A stretch of 64,000 bases of DNA, from positions 4,438,501 through 4,502,500 of the forward strand of contig PUFA01000072.1 of assembly GCA_003508835.1 (NCBI GenBank), in the 5' to 3' direction. A program made the translations under genes and the position numbers. Each line of letters opens with the position of its first letter. The stretch's first letter is position 1. Under the pieces are notes generated by a model. The model was not told where the DNA came from and searched no databases. It saw only the letters and a program-made list of their open reading frames with translations. Below, piece by piece: positions 23,754 through 34,500 of this stretch. The stretch comes from Eonycteris spelaea. Taxonomy: Eukaryota; Chordata; Mammalia; Chiroptera; Pteropodidae.

Positions 23754-24666
23754 TTCAAGCATCAGTAGTAAGACAGTCTTTAAAATTTATTTTAATTTTT
23801 TTTATTTTGGCTAGTGATAAAGAGAGCAAGAAACCAGGGGCCCTAGATTTGAAATGCTTTTTAGCTAAGAGGACTAGAGAATGGAGGTTAATGTCCACGA
23901 GTGATGATTGACCTAGAAGTTCGGGAGATGACTTCAAATGTGAAGATATATCCGGGCTCAGGGGATTTTTCAGGGGAACCTGATCAGATCCGGGTGGCCC
24001 CCAGCCTCAGGCAGATGTTCCAGCAGTTTCTTTGGAGGGCCTCTGTCTAGCCCGGTGCGTGTGCTTACGGCAAGGCTCTCTGAGTGCGGCTTAATTCCCA
24101 AGACCAAAATAGTCCAGTGAGTCACTTGGGTATATTTTGAATCAAAGATTTAAAAACCAAAGCATGCAAAAGGTCCATTAGGCATTAGCTCAGAGGCGAC
24201 GTCGTCAGTTAATTCTGATTTCAAGGCCACCAAAAGGGCTCACGACAGTCAGAGTAAGTTAGAGCGAAGAGAGGTAGCACCTTCTGGCAAGGACTCCAGG
24301 GCTTGGCGGGTGATGGTAGGTTATGGTATGCTAGTTTACTGTAATTGTGGTTTTCATATTCCCTGTGACGTTTAACGGCGTAAGGCGCGTGCAAAGTGTT
24401 AGATGAATGACAAGAGGCCAGAGGGGACTGGAGAGTATCGGAAAGTCCTCACCGAGCCGGGGGCCATCTACCCGGTCTGTGGGGACGGCCCTCTTCATAC
24501 CTCTTGTCTTGGTTTAATCATGACCAGTGTCCTCTTCTACTCTCAAGAGTGCCCCGTCTGGGGTGATCGTTTTATAGGGTTACCCTGTGGCCGAGGTGGC
24601 TAAGTGCCGTCTGCATGCCGTGATTTCATCTCGGTCCGCACGGCAGTTGTCCGCTTGCACAAATTC

Positions 24667-24751
24667 AAGAGCCACACCCAAGGGCATGTGCTTTTTGTTG
24701 CCCCTCCCGCATCCAGACCTGGCATGATGCCTGCAGGAAGCATTTGTATTC
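24667..24751. repeat. Unnamed repeat segment, copy 2
   Basis: Second copy of the segment at 23665-23753, in the same orientation, starting aagagccacacccaagggca and ending atttgtattc. Confidence 0.6.
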
Positions 24752-25829
24752 AGTTCAGCCTTTTCAGACAGATAAGTAGCACAGTGAAGGAGCCCTAGCA
24801 GGTTAAAGCGCTGGGCATGTTGATCTCTGTTACTGCAGCTGTCCCAGATGGTGTTAATATCTCTGGGACTCTGAACTCAGCATCTGGGGCCAACAGGATA
24901 AAGTCCCGAGAACACATTGAAACTGACAAGCTGCTGTGACATTTGCTCTTTGGCCCCTAAGCCATAGATTTTCTTCTGCTTTATGACAGTTTGCACTTCT
25001 GTATTCTTTATTCCTTTGGGGACTACTGCTCAGTTCCATTTTTCTTTAGAAGATTAAGAGTTTAAAGGCAGCACGTCTCATTCCCCGAGGGCTGAGAGCC
25101 CCTTAATCGCTCCAGAAGTCTAAAAAGTCAGTCTCTAGGAACAAGCTCAAGGAGGACTCAAATTGAGACAAACGTTTGTACTTTGATAAATGCCATGCCG
25201 TTTTCATTACTCTACCCTAGGAGCAGAAGTGTCATAAATGAGATTGGGGAAATGCTTGCATTTTCTGAATGAGGGTATAAGTTCCTAGAAACCTCTCCTG
25301 CTCTGTAAATTTAAGATTTAGGACTATGCTAGTTTAAAACAAAAACAGTTCTAAATTTTCCCAGGTCCCTGAGCTTTTGAGAAATGATGATGACCAAGGA
25401 TCCTTCCCCCAGAAAATTATGTGTGTGCATACCCAAAGAAAGGAAATTTTACATGTCGTTTCAGAGGATTTATGCCGCTCAGTCTACACAGTGGATTGTA
25501 GATTAATGCAGCAGGTACAGCTGGTTGCTTTCCTGATTGATGTGCATGCTCCACGCTCCCTTCCTTCTTCCTATGAGAAACCCTGTTCTCTTCGGGTATC
25601 TCACCCTCCTCCATGTGACCGTGTACTTGAGGGGAGGCCCTGACCCCAGCCCCAGGGATGGTGGTGGTGGGAGGATGCCTGGTCTAAGCAAATCGTGACA
25701 GTCCCAGGAGATTGGTTCTGCCATTGGTATGTGATACTTTGTTGGCAAATAAGACAGGAATGTGATTCTACTAGGGAGCATTGGGGCAAGATTTCATCCC
25801 TCTTAAGAAGAGAAACAGACAGTGGGATG

Positions 25830-25843
25830 GCGAAAACAGCCTT
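25830..25843. repeat. Left target-site duplication of the hybrid SINE
   Basis: The 14 bases gcgaaaacagcctt are repeated perfectly at 26069-26082 and bracket the element. Confidence 0.9.
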
Positions 25844-25864
25844 TAAAAAATATATATTATTTAT

Positions 25865-25979
25865 GCCTGCAGCACCTGGTCTTCCTAGGTGGTCTCCCAT
25901 CCAAGGACTAACCAGGCCTGGCCCTGCTTCACTTCCGAGATGGGACATCGGGCTTGTTCAGGGTGTCATGGCCGTAGAC
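25865..25979 (-). pseudogene. 5S rRNA-derived body of the SINE
   Basis: On the - strand this begins gtctacggccatgacaccct and runs to ggtgctgcaggc, following 5S rRNA nearly end to end. About 115 of about 120 bases are present; a few bases are missing near the centre where 5S has the repeated GATC/TCTCG segment. The internal control region (GGAAG..AAGCAGGG through CTTGGATGGGAGACC) is well preserved. It is a retroposed module rather than a functional rRNA gene, since it is fused to a tRNA head and flanked by target-site duplications. Confidence 0.88.
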
Positions 25980-25988
25980 CGTGGACCA

Positions 25989-26060
25989 TGGCTCCACTGG
26001 GGCGTGAACCCAGGATTTCTGCGTGTGAAGCAGACGTGCTCACCGCTACACTGTGGAACC
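25989..26060 (-). pseudogene. tRNA-Val(CAC)-like head of the SINE
   Basis: The 72-bp segment folds as a tRNA. The 5' bases GGTTCCA pair with the 3' bases TGGAGCC over all seven acceptor positions (one G-U), the anticodon loop TTCACAC contains CAC (valine), and the B box reads GGGTTCACGCCCC. The A-box region is TAGCGGTGAGC. The 3' side runs directly into the 5S module with no CCA-type or poly-T end of its own, so this is the promoter head of a SINE and not a tRNA gene. Confidence 0.85.
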
Positions 26061-26068
26061 ACGTTTGC

Positions 26069-26082
26069 GCGAAAACAGCCTT
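26069..26082. repeat. Right target-site duplication of the hybrid SINE
   Basis: Perfect copy of the 14 bases at 25830-25843. Confidence 0.9.
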
Positions 26083-27684
26083 GACAGCCTTTCAGAGACG
26101 TACTATAGGATTGAGCAAATGAGAGAAGGCAAAAAGGATCCTGTGCGGATGGATGGAGTTGGCCATATTGGTGTGAATTCGTGATTTCTAAAATGCGCAC
26201 TTCTGTATTCTTCATTCCTTTGTGTATACGTGTGTTCGTGTGCAGACGTATGCACGTGTGCGTTTTTATGTATGTATATTCGTGCGTATGTGTATGATAC
26301 CCAATTCGTGTATTTCCTACCTCCGATTGGTGACAGGGCCAAGAAGAAGTGACACCACGGTAACAATGAACGCACCCCGGGCCCAGGCCGTGACGCCACT
26401 GACCGCCGGAAGGAAGCGGTTTGCTTGCGGCAGCTTCAGAGGCGGGGCATGCAGCAGGGCGGTTCACGGGCCGCGGCCCTCGCTGAGCCTGAGCAGGCCG
26501 CTCCACCATTCAGTGAAGCTGGCCGGTTTTTTAACTATTATGTCCATGGTCTGACTAGTGGATTCCTTGGTCACACACTCGTTGTTGCACCTCCTTTGAT
26601 ATAAATCAGCCCCTGGGTCTGTAACCGTGTTCTGTGGGACTCCATTCTGGTCGGTTAGGCATTCTGATGTCCGGGAGAGTGGGCTTGCAGAGGCATTACC
26701 TGCAGAGACGGCAGACCCGTACTGGGAGCGGGTAGGCGTGGACTGCAGGAAGCGTGGATTGCTGGCTCCTCTTCCCCTCCAGAGTGGAAGTGGTCTGTGA
26801 TAATCAACCTTCTACCAATGGGATTGTATCTATCTCTGCCGTCGATCGGTTGGACACTCAGCAGTGGCAATGGCTAGGGAACAGGTGAGAGGGAGCCTGT
26901 TGCTCTCACCCACACGCAGCGTCCATTCCTGCCCCCTGAGCCATTCCACTCACGGGTCCACTGTGACGGCACTGGAGTGGCTGAGGAGAAGAGGCTGGCC
27001 GACATCCACAGGTGGCCCACCCATCCTTCCAGGAACACCTCCAGCACTGACGGAAACGCTGACCAATGTGGCTTGAGGGGCAGGGCAGGTGGCACCACTG
27101 CCCGCACTGCTGCTGAGCCCTCATCTGTTTGGGCTCCCAGTTTTGCTACCTATGGACTCTGAATGCAGAACTCGTTTGCCAGCGTGTTCTCGGTAGATAG
27201 GAGGGACAAGGTAGAAGAAACAAGGAAGGAGGGAAAGCTAGTGCAGCGGTCACTGCTAGGGACAGCTGACGTTTCATGCCATTAGATCTTCTAAGAGCCT
27301 CCCAAAATGTATCTCAGGACTGTGTGCCCAGGGGACTCCAGGGGCGATTCATCGTCTCCTCCCAGCATTGTTCACCAGTCACAGGTGGCCCCTCATGCTT
27401 TAACTCCCCAGGTCCTGTGCGTCACCAGGTCCAACAGGTTCCGTCAGGTGTCCGAGAGAGCAGGAATCGGAGATAGAAGAGGGCCTCTGGGACAGATCGA
27501 GGTGAGGCGCTGTCAAGTTGCATCTGTTTAGAAGTCGTCAAGACCTGTGCTGAATCGGGAAGTCACAGTAGGGCCTGAAGGAGGAGTGGAGAGGAGAGGA
27601 ATTGGGAATGGTGCGCGAGAGTGGTCTGTGCACACACTGCACTCCAAACGGTCAAGTAGGGGAAATTCAGGATATCGGCAAAAC
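26083..27684. other. Unassigned block, possibly an ancient repeat
   Basis: A degenerate TG/TA-rich stretch (26217-26305) is followed by about 830 bp of GC-rich, CpG-containing sequence (26335-27165). It has the look of an old dispersed element, but I cannot place it in a family. No intact reading frame. Confidence 0.4.
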
Positions 27685-27852
27685 ACATCTGGCTCCACTC
27701 TTATCTACTGTGACACCTTGGTGTGCTTACCTGACCATCGTTAAGTTCAGGTACTCATCTGCATAACGAGGATACCTAGAGCAGTTGGGAGGGTAGGCAG
27801 AGATGATACCCATTAAGTCCTTGCTTTGGGCCTGGAATAAATACTGGTGACG
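27685..27852 (+). mobile_element. MIR SINE
   Basis: Sense MIR blocks: ctggctccactcttatctac, tgtgacaccttgg, tactcatctgcataacgagg and gggcctggaataaatactgg. Confidence 0.6.
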
Positions 27853-30078
27853 CACCACCTGGCTGTGCACAGGTGACTTTCTAATCTCACAGGTGGAGAG
27901 GAAGGGAAGGAGATTGGATATGAGGGATGAGTTCATAGGAAGGAGCCGTTGGACCAAAATGCTGGAAGAAGAGCTCTTGGGCAGAGGATTTGCACAGGGT
28001 GGGGCAGGTATGGTATCCAGGTGGCGAGAGCAGCATGGCCAGGAGAATGGAGTCAAAACCAAGGCTGGTGAGTTCAAGGAAATAGAAGGGATTTCCGTCT
28101 GGCCGTCTCTTGGTTACTTCTTAGAGGGGGAAGTAAAAGGTGATACAACTGCGGTGGGCTCTTAATGCCAATTCGAGTAGTTTGAATTAAACTTGACTGT
28201 GCAGAGACAAAACTTCTTCAAAGATCGGAAATTCAACCAAGGGGGCCACCTTGCTTTCTTCCCCCACTCCCCCACCCCCGCCCAGCCCATTTAGGCCATG
28301 CAGGAAGTAACCATTGTCCCTTTCCTTCCTAGATCCTCTGGGAATATCACAGTGTAACTTAATCGTTCCAGAAGTGGCAGACTGAGGATGAGGATGAGCA
28401 GGAGTAGGGGGCCAGCTAGCTCTAATTCGTGTCTTACTTGCAGGGTATTGCTGAGCGCTGATGCCTAGGAAGTAGTTATTACATATTCGAGGAGAGGATG
28501 GATGAATGAAAGCTCTGTGTGTTTCTTCGGGCTCCTTCGGTGGCACTGTTAGCTCCTGTGCCCCCTTGGGCAAGACATTCGCTCGTCTCGTGCCAGCGCC
28601 AGCTGTGAGGGATCAGTCAGCCAGCTTCCCAGCTACCGCAGAGGCGGCCTCTCTTAAGCCCGGAGCATAAAGACCCTCTGAGGGCTTTTGAGCTTAGATA
28701 TACATTGGATATTGTGCGTTCCCGTTTTTTTCCCAGGTGAGATCAAGCTGTGTTTCAAGCATGTGCTCGCACAAGTATTCAGTCCACTGAAAAGTAATGT
28801 GGTCATGTAAATACTTAGAAGGCCAGCTATTACAGCCTGTGCCAGAATGCCCAGAACGGGTTGCATTCTGCAAAGGCAAGAGACTACAATAGCCGCAGCT
28901 ATTTATTTTATATAAAAAAAAAAAGTCCCAGCCCTAGTTAATGACCTACTTTTTCAAAGCAGTATTAAATATAACAGAATTTCAGTACCACCATTGAATC
29001 CGAACAATTTCGTGGAGCCTTCTATAGCAGATTTTGACTTACCGCGAGAATATTTGGGGCGTTAAGCCCTGGAAATGTGCTTTTACTTTCTAGAATAGCT
29101 CTCTGGCTGCACAATGACTTGGCTGTTTGCTCTTCCCCCAAACGGAAAGATTTGGAGAGTTAACCTGATATTCCCAAGTTGCATGTTTTCTTATTTGTTT
29201 ATAAAATTTAAGAAAAAATAGTTAAAGAAAAATTGGTGCAGCCACGTGTGGGGCTTAGGTTCTTGAGAGCTGAGCGTTCTGAAGAGTCGAGGATCATTTC
29301 CCAGGATTCTGCATTTCCCCGCTGAGCCCCTTCGTGCTCTTTCACTTCCGTCCCGCGGCACGTGAACCGGCGTGGAGCTCCCCTCGTTGCTCGTGGCTAC
29401 CTCCAGGCCCCTCCTTTCTGTCACAGGACATTCCGTTCTTCCGACCGGCCCCAACCTGTTTGCAACTTGGCACACAGGGAGAACAGGGCTCTGCACAGTC
29501 TTCCCCCCTGGGACAGTACTAAGTTTCAGCTTTTCAGAGACCAGAGCTTCTGGCCCAATAGCTTTTGGAGACTGAGATAATCCGGAGAGGCAGTAATAGA
29601 TTTAACTTCAGAGAACGTAGTCTTGGCACAGAGGGAGGAAGATATCTTGGCATCTGTCAATATAGCCACTGGGTATTTTGGAGAAAAAAAATTCTACTTC
29701 TTTTTTTTTTTTTTTTTTGATCTTGACATAAGAGGCTCGAAGTACAAGTCAGGAATATGGAGATCGGTAGGGGAGGCTAGGTATGGGAACAACTCAGGTA
29801 GCCTTCCAAAGAAAGCAGTTTCAATGAAGTGCTTGCTGGGAAAGCATGGTCATCTGAGTTTGGATGTAATAGGAAAAAAAGTATAAAAAATGCTGTTTCT
29901 TCTTAATTTAAAATAAAAGGCCATTGAGTGCTAGGGTGGAAGAGTTGCACCTCTAGCTAGTCTTCGGATTCAGACCTAGATGGGGATACTGACTGTTGGA
30001 ACTTGAGAAAAAAAATGTTAGTTTCTGCACCTGTAAAGTGAGATTAATAGTTTATTTTTTTTTTCCTTTAAGAAAGTT
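27853..30078. other. Unassigned intron 1 sequence
   Basis: Mixed unique sequence with a C-rich stretch at 28258-28288, an A run at 28913 and T18 at 29701. No gene. Confidence 0.5.
29701..29718. repeat. Poly-T tract
   Basis: A run of 18 T. Confidence 0.85.
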
Positions 30079-31015
30079 TTTCTTTTTAATTGTGGTAAAA
30101 TATAGATAACATGGAATTTACCTTCTTCACCATTTCTAAGGGTGCAGCTCAGCGGTATTAAGAGCATTCACATTGCTGTGCACCCATCCACCACCCATCT
30201 CCAGATCCCTAGACCCATTAGACAACGACTCCCGTTTACCTTCCTTTTTCCCCTCCCCCCCCATTAATATTCTCCTTTCTGTCTCTACAAATTCGACTAC
30301 CCTGGGTACCTCACATAAGCAGAATCAGGCAGTATTCGTCTTTTTGTGACTGGATTAATCCGCTTAGCATAACGCCCTCCAGGTCCATCCATGTCCTAGC
30401 ATGTGTTAGACTGTCCTTCCTTTTTAAGGCTAAATAATATTCCATTGTGTGGCTAGGTCACATTTTGTTCATCCATTATCTGTCAGTGGACACTTGGGTT
30501 GCTTCCAGCTCCTGGCTGTTGTGCATAGCACCGCTGTGAACATGGATGTGCAAACATCTCTTTGAGGTCCCGTGTATTAGTTCCTTAGGTCTGCCATAAC
30601 AAAGGACTCCAGGCTGTGTGGTGTGAACAACAGAAAGTTATTTTCTCACCATGGTGGAAACTAGAAGTCCGAAGTCAAGGTGCTGGTTTCTTCTGAGGCC
30701 TCTCTCCTTGGCTTGTAGAGGGCTGTCTTCTCCCTGTATCTTCCCCTGGTCATTCCTCTGGGTGTGTGTGTCCATATTTTCTCTTCTTATAAGGACACCG
30801 GCCATGTGGATTAGGACCCCTTCATGACCTTTTCTACCTTAATGACTTCTTTAAAGATTCTACCTCCAAAACCAGTCTGAGATCCTGGGGGCTGGGTTTC
30901 AACATGTGAATTTCGTGGGGGTCCATTCAGCTCTTGATACCCTGCTTTCAATTGTTTTGGGTTTATACCCAGGAGTAGAATTGTTGGATCCTATGGTAAT
31001 TCTATTCTAATTTTT
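30079..31015 (-). mobile_element. L1M 3' end, antisense, split by an LTR
   Basis: The segments 30079-30572 and 30940-31015 together reproduce one continuous antisense L1 3' region (ttgtggtaaaatatagataac, ggctaaataatattccattg, then ccctgctttcaattg and the poly(TTTA) tract). The break between them is filled by a MaLR-type LTR. Confidence 0.8.
30573..30939 (+). mobile_element. MLT1-type LTR (ERVL-MaLR) nested in L1
   Basis: It starts tgtattagttccttagg and contains ctgccataacaaagg, cttataaggacaccgg and a final ccattcagctcttgata, which is the block order of MLT1A/B solo LTRs as I recall them. It interrupts an L1 whose sequence resumes immediately afterwards, so it inserted later than the L1. Confidence 0.75.
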
Positions 31016-31019
31016 TGCG

Positions 31020-31020
31020 T

Positions 31021-31051
<31 letters not shown>

Positions 31052-31069
31052 TTAGTTTATTTATTTTTT
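31020..31069. repeat. (TTTA)n microsatellite
   Basis: About twelve TTTA units with one interruption, at the edge of the antisense L1 fragment. Confidence 0.9.
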
Positions 31070-31154
31070 GGAACGTGGTTAAGAGGTTCAAAACATATAA
31101 AGGACTTAGCATCGGGTTGGCTGCAGAAAATGTTCACTGTAGTTAGTCTTACAG

Positions 31155-31295
31155 ACTGTAAAATCGTCTGACCCCAGAATTTTCAGGCAAAGAAATTGAG
31201 TCCAGAAAAGTTAAGCAACGTATGTCCCCAAGTTCGCAGTTAGCAGCAGATTCAGAACAAGACCCGGGTTCTAACAGTGTCCATGCTGTTGCTGA
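31155..31295 (-). mobile_element. MIR SINE, antisense
   Basis: Contains gcaaagaaattgagtcc, gttaagcaacgtatg, gcagttagcagcagattc and agacccgggttctaac, which is MIR reversed. Confidence 0.6.
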
Positions 31296-31384
31296 CGCCA
31301 AGCACCACTCTGTCCGGTCCTTCGCAGACTGCTCTGTTATTTGCTCTTAACTATGTGGTGGATTTGGTAGGTTTGCTTCTGTTC

Positions 31385-31975
31385 TTCATTTTTAAACTTA
31401 ATTTTCTGAACAAGTAACATATAATATGGTTCAAATTGAAAAGTTATACAAAAATTTACTGTAGAGTAAATGTTTTCCTACTTTTCTCCTCCAGTATCCT
31501 GGCTGCCCTCCCCGTAGACAATAAGCAATATTATTAGTTTCCAATATAGTCTTACAAAGATTTTATGCATATATGAGCAAATTGTTTTATGCATTCTCTC
31601 AGCATTTGTAAATGCAATGTAACATATAGTTTTCTGCATCTTGACTTCACTTAATGTGTTTGGAGATATTTCTATATCGATATGTAAAAAAACTTCCACA
31701 TTCTTTTCTCAAGTGCATACAGTTTCATTATTTGAATGCCCTGTACTTCATTGAGCCCATCTCCTGTTGTTGGACAGTAAATGTTACAGATGGCACTGTG
31801 TTGAATAAACCTGTACATCCATTATTTGTTTGAGTGGGAGATGTATATATAGGATATAGTCTTCATGGTAGAATTACTAGGACAAAGGGAATGTGCATTT
31901 ATAAGACAAATTTTTGTCAAATTACCCTTCATAGGGCTTGTACAGTTTACACTTTCACTATCATTGTAGGGAATT
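31385..31975 (-). mobile_element. L1M 3' region, antisense
   Basis: The order of blocks (catgtaacatagttttctgcatcttgactt-like text, then a cagtttcattatt and a gtagaattactaggacaaaggg block) is the familiar antisense 3' end of medium-age L1. It is directly followed by a sense L1, so two fragments abut head to head. Confidence 0.7.
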
Positions 31976-31999
31976 TTAAATAACAAGGAGAAATTGCAA

Positions 32000-33625
32000 T
32001 ATACCAGACCATGCCCTATATAATTTACCTGTTGATGGCTTTCTATAGGAAGGCTTATCAGGAGTCCAGGCAAAATGTCTCTCAGATCAGGAACCAGACA
32101 AGGACATTCGATCTTGTCACTTTTCTTCAACAGTGTACTGCACGGGCAATTAGGCAAGAAAATGAAATGAAATCCATTCATATTGGAAAGGAAGAAGTAA
32201 ACGTATTTCTATTTGTAGATGACATGATCTTATATTAGAAAATCCTAAGGAATCCACTGAAAACTATTAGGAACTAATCAAGTTCTGCACTGTTACAGGA
32301 TACAATTTCAGTATACAAAAGTCAATTATATTTTTATTCACTAGAAATGAACAATCTGAAATTAAGAAAAAATTTATAATAACATCACAAATAACATATT
32401 TGGGAGTAAATTTAACAAAATTAAGTGCAAATCTTATATTCTGAAAGTTATGTTGTTAAAAGAAATTAAAGAAAGTCTAAATAAACAGAGAGGTATACCA
32501 TGAAGACTTAATGTTGTCAAAATGACAATATTCCCCAATTGATCTACAAATTCAGCGTAATTTATTAGAATTCCTGCTGGCTTCTTCACAGAAATTGACG
32601 AACTAATCCTAAAATTCACATGGTAGTTCGACAGATGCAGAATAGCCAAAAGAGCTTTGGAAAAGAAGAACAAACTTTGAGGAATCACACTTCCCAATTT
32701 CAAAACGACAGTAATCAAGACAGTGTGATACTGGACTAAGGATGTATGCAGCTCAGTGGAATAGAATTGAGAAGGCAGAAATAAACTCCCATTACAATTA
32801 GTGGTTTTTTAAACAAGGGTGCCAAGACAGTTCAATAAGGAAACAGTAGTCTTTTCAACAGATGGTACTTGGACAACTTGGACAACTTGGATGTACACAC
32901 ATATGAGAGAATGAATTTGAACACTCATCTCACACCGTATACAAAATTACTTTAAAACAAATCAAGGACCTATGTCAGAGCTAAAACTATAAAAATCCTT
33001 AGAAGAAAAACATAGCTGTAAATCTTCATAACCGTGGATTAGGCAATGATTTCTTAGATACGAAGACAAACCCACAAGCAACCAATAGAGAGATAAATTG
33101 GACTTGGTTAAAATGAAAAACTTGTGTGTGGCAAAAGACACCATCAAGAAGATAAAAAGACAAACCACAGAATGATAGACAACATTTTTAAATCGTGTAG
33201 ATCACAGATTTGTATCTAGAATATACAAATAACCTTTACCGCATCATAATAAAAAGACAAATAACTCAATTAAAAATGAGCAAAGGATTTGAACAGACAT
33301 TTTTCCAAGAGGATATACAAATGGCCAATAAACACATGATTTTATTTATATGATGTAGAAAAAATAGGAAATCTGTAGAGACAGCATGCAGACTATTTGT
33401 CGCCTAGGACCAGAGGGAAGGATAGTATTGGTGGAAAATGGATAGTGACTGCTAATGAGTGTGATGTTTATTTTGCGAGTGATAAAAATGTTATAAAATT
33501 GGTTGTGGTGATGGTTGCACAACTCAGTGAATATGCTAAAAACCATTGAAATACACAATTTAACAGGGAGAATCGTACGTTATATGAATTATATCTCAGT
33601 AAAGCAGTTACAACAAAAACTGGAG
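32000..33625 (+). mobile_element. L1 LINE fragment, sense, ORF2 to 3' end
   Basis: Sense-strand L1 ORF2 remnants include the reverse-transcriptase core translated as [10 protein letters not shown] (about 32206-32235), followed by downstream ORF2 sequence and a 3' UTR ending in gaattatatctcagtaaagc near 33605. Stops and frameshifts are frequent, so it is not active. The 5' portion is truncated. Confidence 0.83.
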
Positions 33626-34457
33626 GGCAAAGGTAGTGCGATAGAGGTAGCGTTGACTCGGGTTTGAGACCCTGGAGATTGAGAGTTTGGACTCTTTAGT
33701 AGCAAGCTTTCTAATGTTTCTCGAGGAGTGAAATGCCTCACAACTCACAATGTGATCTTTGAGACTCACGGCTAGTTCTTGAGCTGGGAACCACTTGTTA
33801 CTCATTTGTTTGCACATTTTACAGTGAACAACTTTGGAACGGGGGAGGTTCTTAGAAGAAATAAGGAAGTTTTAGGTCACACCTACTTTCCAGCCTTACA
33901 TAGTTGGGTTGCCTGTTGGAATGTTCTCTTATGCTTCTCAGAAAACGTCAGCTGCTTCTCAGGAGTAGCTAATGAGAAGTAAAATTTCACTCGAAACCGC
34001 AGAACTCCTTTGCTGACCTATTCTGGCTGTTTCTGTCGGGTCTTGGCTTCGTGTTTCCTAGGACCCCATGGGAGATCTTGGCAGAACACCCTGTTATATG
34101 TCAATAAGAGTGCCTCTCTCAGCTTCCCTGCACATCAGATTTTCTCTTGGTCATCACCCTTTATGCCCTTCTTTCTTCATGACGTAAAAAATGACCCTCC
34201 TTCGTTTCTCGGAGTCTAACCTCCCTTCACGGTGCCATGAACCCCAGGAAATCCACTGGGACCTTGCCCCGTCATTTCTGTGTACTTCTCTGGCCTCTTT
34301 GTCCCTTTCTCCCACTTGTTTTTTTTTTTTTCTCAGCTAGACTGTTGCTCAAATTTCCCATCAGTGTTTAGAAAGTAGTGACAAATGTACAAAAAACCCA
34401 AACACCAACCCTTTCCTTAGATCCTTATTTCTTCCTCAGTATGCTGTGTTCCTTCTG

Positions 34458-34500
34458 TTTTTTTTTTTTTTTTTTGCTTGCTTTTTTTTTTTTTTTTTTC
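34458..34500. repeat. Double poly-T tract
   Basis: Two T runs of about 18 bases separated by gcttgc. No adjoining retroposon could be identified. Confidence 0.85.

Larger units (their letters stand above)
23606..25829. other. Unassigned intron 1 sequence with duplicated segments
   Basis: Holds both copies of the unnamed repeat (23665 and 24667) and one copy of a 26-base match to 26197. Otherwise no recognised element. Confidence 0.5.
25844..26068 (-). mobile_element. Hybrid tRNA-Val/5S rRNA SINE (MEG-TR-like)
   Basis: Read on the - strand, this 225-bp element has a short leader, a 72-bp tRNA-Val(CAC)-like head (26060-25989), a 9-bp linker, a nearly complete 5S rRNA body (25979-25865) and an A/T-rich tail ending in a run of T. 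It is bounded by a perfect 14-bp direct repeat, gcgaaaacagcctt, at 25830-25843 and 26069-26082. That is the hallmark of L1-type target-primed insertion. Hybrid tRNA/5S rRNA SINEs are known to me only from fruit bats (MEG-TR); assignment to that family is from memory and not checked by alignment. The clean duplication and intact modules suggest a fairly recent insertion. Confidence 0.85.

Noticed and set aside
25865..26060. Functional tRNA-Val and 5S rRNA genes
   Set aside because: They are fused, lack their own terminators, and are flanked as one unit by a target-site duplication. This is a SINE.
25958..26509. Minus-strand open frame of 183 codons
   Set aside because: It runs through part of the tRNA/5S SINE and a degenerate TG-rich repeat, so it is an accident of repeat sequence.
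32011..32238. Reverse-transcriptase-like peptide as an active gene
   Set aside because: FVDDMILY is a genuine L1 ORF2 remnant, but the frame is short and broken on both sides.
34458..34500. Double T tract as the tail of an antisense SINE
   Set aside because: No pol III promoter-like boxes or recognisable SINE body could be found next to it.
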